Positions 54,363-61,146 of a stretch of DNA of 61,146 bases are shown in pieces. The translations under genes and the position numbers were made by a program. The notes under the pieces were generated by a model, which saw nothing but the letters and a program-made list of their open reading frames with translations, was not told the origin of the DNA and searched no databases. The stretch is from Avibacterium gallinarum. Its GTDB lineage: Bacteria > Pseudomonadota > Gammaproteobacteria > Enterobacterales > Pasteurellaceae. Each line of letters starts with the position of its first letter. Position 1 is the stretch's first letter. Location: positions 1 through 61,146 of the forward strand of contig NZ_PQVJ01000020.1 in NCBI RefSeq assembly GCF_002921135.1, given 5' to 3'.

Positions 54363-54437
54363 TTACTTCCAGACAAGGCGTTTTGCCGCAGACAGTACGC
54401 AAGTACGGCAAGGCAAAACAACGCCGTATGGAAGTAA
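54363..54437. repeat. Long imperfect hairpin element
   Basis: Outer arms TTACTTCC (54363-54370) and GGAAGTAA (54430-54437), inner arms GGCGTTTTGCC (54377-54387) and GGCAAAAC-AA-CGCC (54412-54425), with GTACGCAAGTAC in the loop. Only its right half (GGCAAAACAACGCCGTATGGAAGTAA) is present at the ends of R copies 1 and 2, so those look like truncated versions of this element. Confidence 0.7.
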
Positions 54438-54452
54438 AAGAAATTTAGCGAT

Positions 54453-54560
54453 AGTAGGGGAGCGTTTTCTTTGCTTACGTTCCTTTTGGGAACGCAAAAG
54501 AAAGGAAGTCGCCAACGGCGAAACCCGTTATAACAACAAAGAAAAACGCAATCAGCCAAA
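54453..54560. repeat. Repeat family R, copy 4
   Basis: About 108 bases starting TAGTAGGGG, directly before the transporter gene. Stem CGTTCC-TTTTG-GGAACG replaces the GCTTA/TAAGC pairing of copies 2 and 3, flanked by TTTGC/GCAAA; the second hairpin is TCGCC-AAC-GGCGA where copy 1 has TCGCTC-AAC-GAGCGA. Confidence 0.75.
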
Positions 54561-54596
54561 TAATAAACAAAACTACCAAAAACCGCGGAGACCCAA

Positions 54597-56444
54597 ATGC
54601 CCCCAATCACCAATATCCCCCTTGTTAGCGTTGTGATTTTTCTTGCCATCGCTGTACTCTTGTTTATCCACAACAAAATCCGAATGGACGTCATCGCCCT
54701 GTTGGTCATGCTTGCTTTTTGTGTGAGTGGGATCTTGAGCGTACAGGAAGTCTTTGCTGGATTCAGTGATCCGAATATTATTTTGATTGCCTTGCTGTTT
54801 ATTGTCGGGGAAGCCTTGGTGCGCACTGGCGTAGCCTATCAAGTGAGTGAATGGCTGATGAAAGCCGCGAAAAATAGCGAAACTCGCGTACTTGTTTTAG
54901 TGATGTTAGCGGTAACGGGATTGGGATCTTTTATGAGTTCCGTAGGGATTGTGGCGATTTTTATTCCTGTAGTGTTGGTGATTTGTCGGCAGATGAATAT
55001 TTCACCAAAACGCCTGATGATGCCATTGAGTATGGCTGGGCTAATCAGCGGTATGATGACCTTAATCGCCACCGCCCCAAATTTGGTGATTAACGCAGAA
55101 TTAATCCATCTCACTAAACAGCGTTTTGATTTCTTTTCCTTCACGCCCATTGGCATAGTGATTTTGTTGCTGGGTATTGTGTATATGCTGGTGGCTCGCC
55201 GTTGGTTAGGGCAAGCGGAAAATGAACAAAGCGAAGGCGTGAATCGTCATTCCATTCAAGATCTGATTGAAGATTATCAATTACAAGCACGCACCAAACG
55301 CTTTGTGGTGCGCGCAGGATCAGATTTTATCGGGCAACCGCTAGAAGCCTTGCATCTGCGTTCTAATTATGCTTTGAACGTGCTGGCAATTGAGCGTTGG
55401 AAGCGTTTTCGCCCAAGATTTTTGGCGGAGTCTTTAGGCAAAATTGAAATTCGTGAAAAAGATATTTTGCTGATTGATTGCGCTGATCCTGAGCTAGATA
55501 TTAATGCATTTTGCCAACAACATCAGCTTGAGCCAACGGAATTGCGTCCTTACCACTTTGAACAACAAGCCAAGTTTATGGGAATGGTGGAAATCACGCC
55601 AATTCCTGAAGGGGATTATCTAGGCAAGACGGTGGCAGAAATTGGCTTTCGTTCACGTTTTGGTTTAAATGTGGTGGGAATTAAACGTAATAATGAGATT
55701 TTGACAGGCAGTTTGATTGAACAGCCATTAAAGATTGGTGATTTACTTTTAGTGGTCGGATCGTGGAAATTGATCCAAGCAATGCGTAATAAAACCAAAG
55801 CCTTTTTTGTGCTGGATTATCCAGCAGAAATTGAACGTGCCGCGCCCGCACAAAGCCAAGCACCTTATGCCATTTTATCTATTGTTACGATGGTGGCATT
55901 AATGGTAACAGGCGTTGTGTCGAATGTGGTTGCCGCACTCATCGCCTGTTTAATGTTAGCCAAATTCCGCTGTGTAGATGCCAAAAGTGCTTATGCCTCT
56001 ATCCACTGGTCGAGCTTGATTTTAATTGTGGGAATGATGCCATTTTCCACCGCACTACAAAAAACAGGCGGGATTAATGTAATCGTAGAATTTATGATTA
56101 ACACCGTAGGGGGAATGGGTAAGCATTGGATTTTAATCAGCTTGTTTACCCTGACTGCGGTGATTGGCTTATTTATTTCTAACACCGCCACCGCAATTTT
56201 AATGGCACCCATAGCCATCACAATGGCACAGCATTTAGGGCTTTCCCCCTTGCCTTTCGCAATGACGGTGGCGATCGCTTCCTCTGCCGCCTTTATGACC
56301 CCGATTTCTTCGCCCGTAAACACAATGGTGCTGGGTGCAGGGAATTATAAATTTGGTGATTTTGTTAAAATTGGTGTACCTTTTACTTTGCTAGTTATGT
56401 TGGCAACGGTGTTTCTTGTTCCAGTATTATTTCCGTTTAAATAA
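54597..56444 (+). CDS. SLC13/DASS-type permease with two RCK_C (TrkA_C) domains
   Basis: Inner-membrane transporter of the ArsB/NhaD-DASS superfamily, 615 residues. Hydrophobic segments (about 1-200) are followed by two regulatory RCK_C domains (about 225-305, e.g. FVVRAGSDFIGQPLEALHLR, and 315-395, e.g. IPEGDYLGKTVAEIGF) and a second membrane half. Paired transporter motifs are GLISGMMTLIATAPNLVINAEL and AFMTPISSPVNTMVLGAGNY, matching the SNT/SxT substrate loops of this superfamily. The substrate (a di- or tricarboxylate, sulfate or similar anion) cannot be assigned. It heads a seven-gene run; the next gene starts nine bases on. Confidence 0.87.
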   Translation: MPPITNIPLVSVVIFLAIAVLLFIHNKIRMDVIALLVMLAFCVSGILSVQEVFAGFSDPNIILIALLFIVGEALVRTGVAYQVSEWLMKAAKNSETRVLVLVMLAVTGLGSFMSSVGIVAIFIPVVLVICRQMNISPKRLMMPLSMAGLISGMMTLIATAPNLVINAELIHLTKQRFDFFSFTPIGIVILLLGIVYMLVARRWLGQAENEQSEGVNRHSIQDLIEDYQLQARTKRFVVRAGSDFIGQPLEALHLRSNYALNVLAIERWKRFRPRFLAESLGKIEIREKDILLIDCADPELDINAFCQQHQLEPTELRPYHFEQQAKFMGMVEITPIPEGDYLGKTVAEIGFRSRFGLNVVGIKRNNEILTGSLIEQPLKIGDLLLVVGSWKLIQAMRNKTKAFFVLDYPAEIERAAPAQSQAPYAILSIVTMVALMVTGVVSNVVAALIACLMLAKFRCVDAKSAYASIHWSSLILIVGMMPFSTALQKTGGINVIVEFMINTVGGMGKHWILISLFTLTAVIGLFISNTATAILMAPIAITMAQHLGLSPLPFAMTVAIASSAAFMTPISSPVNTMVLGAGNYKFGDFVKIGVPFTLLVMLATVFLVPVLFPFK

Positions 56445-56453
56445 GGAGAAATA

Positions 56454-57185
56454 ATGAGCATTTACGATTTAAAACCGAAGTTTCAAAATTTACTGCGTCC
56501 AACGGTGGTGAAGTTAGAACGCAAAGGCGTTACGGCGAACCAAGTTACACTTGCCGCTTGTGGGATTTCAGTTATTTTAGGCGTATTTTTGACCGCACTT
56601 TCTGCTGTGCATTGGCTGTTTATTTTAATTCCTATTTGGCTTTTTGTGCGAATGGCACTCAATGCCATTGACGGAATGTTAGCGCGAGAATTTCAGCAAA
56701 AATCGCGTTTAGGCGGTTATCTTAATGAAATTACCGATGTGGTTTCTGATGCGGCGTTGTATCTGCCTTTTGCTTTTATCGCCCCTTTTGATCCCCTTGT
56801 TATCGGGCTGATTATTTGGCTTGCCGCCTTAACAGAATTTTGTGGTGTGTTAGGGCAAGTGCAAGGGCAAACACGCCGTTATGACGGGCCTTTGGGAAAA
56901 AGTGATCGTGCCTTTTTATTTGGCTTATTAGGATTGATTTATACCTTTATGCCGATTTTACCAACCTGGTTTTATGCGCTCGCTTGGCTTGTCGTCGCGT
57001 TGTTAATTTTAACTTGCGTGAAACGCGTGAAATCAGGGTTGGCGGAAGGTAAGGCTTTAGATCAGAATGTTGAAAATCACGCCGAAAACCAAGAAGAAAA
57101 CCACACAGACAATGAAAGTGCGGTGCAATTTTCCGCAGAAAATGCTACGCAACAAAAATCAGAGGAGAATGAAAATGCTCGCTAA
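56454..57185 (+). CDS. CDP-alcohol phosphatidyltransferase family protein
   Basis: A 243-residue membrane protein of the family that transfers a phosphatidyl group from CDP-diacylglycerol to an alcohol. It has about five or six hydrophobic segments and the signature region NAIDGMLAREFQQKSRLGGYLNEITDVVSDA. Against the usual D-x2-DG-x2-AR...G-x3-D-x3-D pattern, the first Asp is Asn and the last Gly-Asp spacing is longer. Residues after about 200 form a Glu/Asn/Gln-rich tail that includes an in-frame uptake sequence. It resembles E. coli YnbA in type and in having a CdsA paralogue beside it. The ribosome site (AAGGAG) is strong, and the next gene overlaps by 11 bases. The alcohol acceptor is unknown. 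Confidence 0.85.
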   Translation: MSIYDLKPKFQNLLRPTVVKLERKGVTANQVTLAACGISVILGVFLTALSAVHWLFILIPIWLFVRMALNAIDGMLAREFQQKSRLGGYLNEITDVVSDAALYLPFAFIAPFDPLVIGLIIWLAALTEFCGVLGQVQGQTRRYDGPLGKSDRAFLFGLLGLIYTFMPILPTWFYALAWLVVALLILTCVKRVKSGLAEGKALDQNVENHAENQEENHTDNESAVQFSAENATQQKSEENENAR

Positions 57186-57804
57186 ACTGGTTGATTTTCT
57201 TTTATGTCATTTTACCTCTTTTATTACCGGTGTTCGTCCGGCGAAAAATATCGCCCTGCTTTCGGCAGATAAGCCAAGGCTTTATTACGCCAATCACAAC
57301 AGCCACGGAGATTTTATTTTATTCTGGGTGTCTTTGCCTTATGAGGTGCGCAAGAAAACCCGCCCTGTGGCTGGTGCGGATTATTGGACGAAAGGCAAAA
57401 TTCGCCGTTTTCTTGCGGAAAAAGTGTTTAATATGCTGCTGATCGAGCGCGGCGGCAATGAGCCTAAAGCCGTAACAGAACAAATTAGCCAAGCGCTGCA
57501 AGAAAATTCGTTGATTATTTTCCCCGAAGGCACAAGAAAAACCAATGATGATCTTGCCCTTCAGCCCTTTAAAAGTGGTTTATATTATTTAGCCAAAGCC
57601 AATCCTAATGTGGATCTCGTGCCAGTTTGGATCAGCAATACCCATAATTTATTGCCGAAAGGCTTTATTCTGCCAATTCCCTTGCTGTGTGATCTATATT
57701 TGGGCGAGCCGATTCATTGGCAGCCACAAGAAGATAAAACGCAATTTCTAGCGCGAGCAGAGCAGGCCTTGCTTAATCTTAACCCGAAACATCAAGGAGC
57801 ATAA
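57175..57804 (+). CDS. PlsC-type 1-acylglycerol-3-phosphate acyltransferase (second copy)
   Basis: A 209-residue acyltransferase. The start at 57175 has AGAGGAG upstream, whereas the longer open frame is the out-of-frame tail of the previous gene. Motifs are NHNSHGDF (HX4D), LLIERGG, FPEGTRKTNDD and LVPVWISN. It differs from the housekeeping PlsC at 37111 in lacking a clear N-terminal membrane helix and in being shorter. It lies between a phosphatidyltransferase and a CdsA paralogue, so it plausibly makes the phosphatidic acid that they use. Confidence 0.88.
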   Translation: MLAKLVDFLLCHFTSFITGVRPAKNIALLSADKPRLYYANHNSHGDFILFWVSLPYEVRKKTRPVAGADYWTKGKIRRFLAEKVFNMLLIERGGNEPKAVTEQISQALQENSLIIFPEGTRKTNDDLALQPFKSGLYYLAKANPNVDLVPVWISNTHNLLPKGFILPIPLLCDLYLGEPIHWQPQEDKTQFLARAEQALLNLNPKHQGA

Positions 57805-57805
57805 A

Positions 57806-58735
57806 ATGGAAATGTGGAATTTATTTTGGGGATTAATTTGCACCTTGTTATTGGCATCGGGCATTGGTTATGCACTGAAATGGAAAGTGGGTTTTTCCAC
57901 ACCCCATTCGGTGATAGACAACCTAAACGCACGCATTAATGCGTGGTGGGTGATGATTTTAATTATCTTCGCCGCCGCTTATCTCGGTTTTTATGGCGTA
58001 TTGGGCTTATTTTTTATCGTTTCTTTTATAGCGTTACGGGAATTTTTATCGCTGATTGAAATTCGCCGTGGCGATCATCTCGCTTTAGTGGCCTGCTTTT
58101 ATTTCATCTTGCCTTTGCAATATTATTTTGTCGCGGTGGATTGGTTTAGTATGTTCAGCATTTTCATTCCTGTTTATGCGTTCTTATTTTTACCGATTTT
58201 ATCCGCCTTGCTGGGCGACACGGCGCATTTTTTAGATCGTTCAAGCAAAGTGCAATGGGCGGTGATGATTTCCGTGTTCTGCATTTCGCATATTCCTGCC
58301 ATTCTCACCTTAAATATTGCAGGATTTGAAGGCAAAAGTTTATTATTAATGATCTTTTTGATCCTGATTGTGCAAGCGAGCGATGTGTTGCAATATGTAT
58401 GGGGAAAATTATTCGGTAAACATAAAATTGCGCCAACTTTATCCCCTTCCAAAACCGTAGAGGGTTTTGTCGGAGGCGTACTAAGCGCTTCAGTATTGGG
58501 CGGATTGCTTTCTTGGCTAACGCCGTTTAGCGCCGTGCAAGCTACCTTAATTAGCTTGGTTATTTGTTTAATGGGCTTTTTAGGTGGGCTGGTGATGTCA
58601 GCAATGAAACGCAGTATGGGCGTGAAAGATTGGGGCAATATGATAAGTGGACACGGTGGAATGTTAGATCGTATGGATAGCCTATGCTTTGCCGCACCGA
58701 TTTTCTTTCATATTGTGAGATATTATTGGATTTAA
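57806..58735 (+). CDS. CdsA-type phosphatidate cytidylyltransferase (second copy)
   Basis: A 309-residue membrane protein with about eight hydrophobic segments and a complete CDP-DAG synthase signature (SAMKRSMGVKDWGNMISGHGGMLDRMDSL). It is a clear paralogue of the cdsA at 43918, of the E. coli YnbB type. The ATG lies one base after the acyltransferase stop. Together with its two neighbours it would give a self-contained path from lysophosphatidic acid to a CDP-DAG-derived lipid. Confidence 0.88.
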   Translation: MEMWNLFWGLICTLLLASGIGYALKWKVGFSTPHSVIDNLNARINAWWVMILIIFAAAYLGFYGVLGLFFIVSFIALREFLSLIEIRRGDHLALVACFYFILPLQYYFVAVDWFSMFSIFIPVYAFLFLPILSALLGDTAHFLDRSSKVQWAVMISVFCISHIPAILTLNIAGFEGKSLLLMIFLILIVQASDVLQYVWGKLFGKHKIAPTLSPSKTVEGFVGGVLSASVLGGLLSWLTPFSAVQATLISLVICLMGFLGGLVMSAMKRSMGVKDWGNMISGHGGMLDRMDSLCFAAPIFFHIVRYYWI

Positions 58736-58753
58736 TAAAAAACAGAGGAAAAA

Positions 58754-59695
<942 letters not shown>

Positions 59696-59696
<1 letters not shown>

Positions 59697-60730
59697 TGGA
59701 TAAGCGTTTGTCGATCAGCCAGTTATTAATGGCGCTGTCTGCCTTAGTGGTAATTCTGGCTGGTGTGAAATTGGCGGGGGAAATTGTCGTGCCATTTTTA
59801 CTTTCCCTGTTTATCGCCATTATTTGCTCGCCTGTTGTGAAGTTTATGACGGCGCGCAAAGTGCCACATTGGTTGGCGCTCACTTTACTGTTTTTGATGA
59901 TTTTGACGGTGTTTTTCTTTCTTGTCAGCCTTATCAACAGCACCGCGCGTGAGTTCAGCCAATCGATCCCGCAATATCGCCTATTGCTTTCACAGCGCCT
60001 TAATGATCTCGCCACAATCACGCAGGGCTTGCATTTGCCCGTTGCTGATTTACGACAACAAATTATGGATCATTTTGATCCCGCAATGATAATGAATTTT
60101 GCCAGTGGATTTTTACTTAGTTTCTCTGGCGTGGTAACCAACGTCTTTGTGCTGTTTTTAGTGGTTTTGTTTATGCTATTAGAAGCGCCTACCGCCAAAC
60201 ATAAATTTGCCGTGGCGTTCAGTAAACCGAACCAAGTGGCACAATATGAAGGCTACATTGACCGCATTCTAAAAGGCGTAATGGACTATCTCGGTGTGAA
60301 AACCTTCACCAGTTTTTTAACCGGTTTAGGCGTATTTATTTTGCTGAAAATTTTTGGCGTGCAATATGCCATTTTATGGGCAACACTCAGTTTTCTGCTC
60401 AATTATGTCCCGAATATCGGCTCAATTATCGCCGCCATTCCCATTATCGTCCAAGCCTTATTGCTTAATGGCTTTTTCACCGGTATAGGCGTTACCATTG
60501 GCGTTATCAGCCTGAATATGATCATCGGCAATGTGCTAGAACCTAAAATGATGGGCAAAACCCTCGGGCTTTCCACCCTTGTTGTCTTTCTCTCCCTTTT
60601 ATTCTGGGGTTGGTTGCTCGGCTCAGTCGGAATGTTCCTTTCCGTCCCCCTCACAATGGTGCTAAAAATCGCCCTCGAAGCCAGCCCTGATACGGTGAAA
60701 TATGCCGCATTGCTAGGTGAAACGAAGTAA
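59696..60730 (+). CDS. AI-2E family (PerM/YdgG type) membrane transporter
   Basis: A 344-residue polytopic protein with about eight hydrophobic segments. Family features are VPFLLSLFIAIICSPVV near the N-terminus, the DYLGVKTFTSFLTGLGVFILL segment, ATLSFLLNYVPNIGSIIAAIPII and the C-terminal NVLEPKMMGKTLGLSTLVVFLSLLFWGWLLG. Members have been linked to autoinducer-2 export or sodium-proton exchange, so a substrate should not be assumed. It is coupled to glnB by one-base overlap. Confidence 0.9.
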
Positions 60731-60759
60731 CTCGACTAAATATTTTATAGGTGATCAAT

Positions 60760-61146
60760 ATGAATAATGCTGAAAAAATTTTTGATGAAGGCTGGAAATT
60801 TTATGAAGATAATAATTTAGAAGCAGCGAGAAAGGCTTGGTTAAGTATCTCTCGTGAGAATAGTAAGGAATATTATGCTAAGAGTCGTTTTTATTTAGGT
60901 AAGCTATATGATAAAAATGATAATTCAGAAAAAGCAATAGATACTTGGCTAAGTATAACTCGTGAAGATGATAGGGAATTTTATGCTAAGAGTCGTTTTA
61001 ATTTAGGTCTTTTATATAAAGAAATTAATAATAAAGAGAAAGCGATAGAGTCTTGGTCAAGTATAAATCGTGAGGATTATAAGGAAGCTTATGCTAGGAG
61101 TCGTTTTTATTTAGGTAATTTGTATAAGAATAATGATGAGAAAGAA
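60760..61146 (+). CDS. TPR-like repeat protein, 3' end cut by the window
   Basis: Open frame of 129 codons from an ATG with AGGTGA upstream to the window edge. The translation (MNNAEKIFDEGWKFYEDNN...) contains three near-identical 36-residue repeats of the form W-x-SI-x-RE-x5-YA-x-SRF-x-LG-x-LY-x6-EKAI, a TPR-like helical pair. At DNA level the repeat unit is 108 bases, with short motifs such as GCTAAGAGTCGTTTT repeated. Base use is markedly more AT-rich than the preceding genes. There is no signal peptide. Similar repeat proteins occur in Pasteurellaceae and Neisseriaceae; the function is unknown. Confidence 0.75.
   Translation, partial: MNNAEKIFDEGWKFYEDNNLEAARKAWLSISRENSKEYYAKSRFYLGKLYDKNDNSEKAIDTWLSITREDDREFYAKSRFNLGLLYKEINNKEKAIESWSSINREDYKEAYARSRFYLGNLYKNNDEKE

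Noticed and set aside
53510-54596. CRISPR array
   Set aside because: The repeats are over 100 bases, degenerate and with no regular unique spacers, and no cas gene is nearby.
54211-54636. Open frame of 141 codons before the transporter gene
   Set aside because: It crosses family A copy 2, the long hairpin and R copy 4 and runs into the transporter gene in another frame; its composition is that of the repeats.

Overview
The window is a piece of a Pasteurellaceae chromosome. The 9-bp DNA-uptake core AAGTGCGGT occurs several dozen times on both strands, inside genes and as inverted pairs after them, which is the Hin-type uptake signal of Haemophilus, Aggregatibacter, Avibacterium and Pasteurella. 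Gene content and order agree: hxuCBA-type haem genes, nrfABCD, and mog-glnB next to an AI-2E-family permease. I cannot fix the genus from the sequence. Nearly all of it is chromosomal housekeeping DNA; I see no prophage, insertion sequence, CRISPR array, tRNA or rRNA.

Region 1 (1-8.9 kb) is a haem-acquisition locus. hxuB-hxuA, a two-partner secretion pair for a haem-haemopexin binding exoprotein, is divergent from hxuC (TonB-dependent receptor)-hutX-hugZ, with a Fur-box-like sequence between. All three surface genes carry an apparent single-base frameshift at a run of four A, while the two cytosolic genes are intact. Region 2 (9-18.4 kb) is the envelope/lipoate cluster rsfS-rlmH-mrdA-rodA-rlpA-dacA-ybeD-lipB-lipA on the minus strand, preceded by rhlB. 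Region 3 (18.7-26.8 kb) is anaerobic nitrite reduction: nrfABCD with an FNR-like site upstream, a terminator, then cytochrome c maturation genes (CcmF/NrfE, DsbE, NrfF/CcmH, NrfG/CcmI types). A BaiN/HI0933-type flavoprotein and dnaE follow.

Region 4 (31.7-40.3 kb) holds sdaA and sdaC (serine use), a class II glutamine amidotransferase, ftsP-plsC, lpxH and a phosphoethanolamine-transferase-type membrane protein whose 3' end overlaps lpxH. Region 5 (40.4-53.5 kb) is the conserved outer-membrane/lipid A run pyrH-frr-dxr-uppS-cdsA-rseP-bamA-skp-lpxD-fabZ-lpxA-lpxB-rnhB, interrupted by several intrinsic terminators.

Region 6 (53.5-54.6 kb) is about 1.09 kb of non-coding DNA made of two repeat families whose copies differ by paired substitutions that keep hairpins intact. 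Region 7 (54.6-60.7 kb) is a tight seven-gene run: an SLC13-type transporter with RCK_C domains, then a CDP-alcohol phosphatidyltransferase, a second PlsC-type acyltransferase and a second CdsA (a small phospholipid cassette duplicating plsC and cdsA found elsewhere in the window), then mog, glnB and an AI-2E-family permease. The window ends inside an AT-rich gene with 36-residue TPR-like repeats.

The observations most worth following are the three parallel frameshifts in the hxu surface genes, the covarying repeat array, and the second phospholipid cassette. None is proof of a new system.
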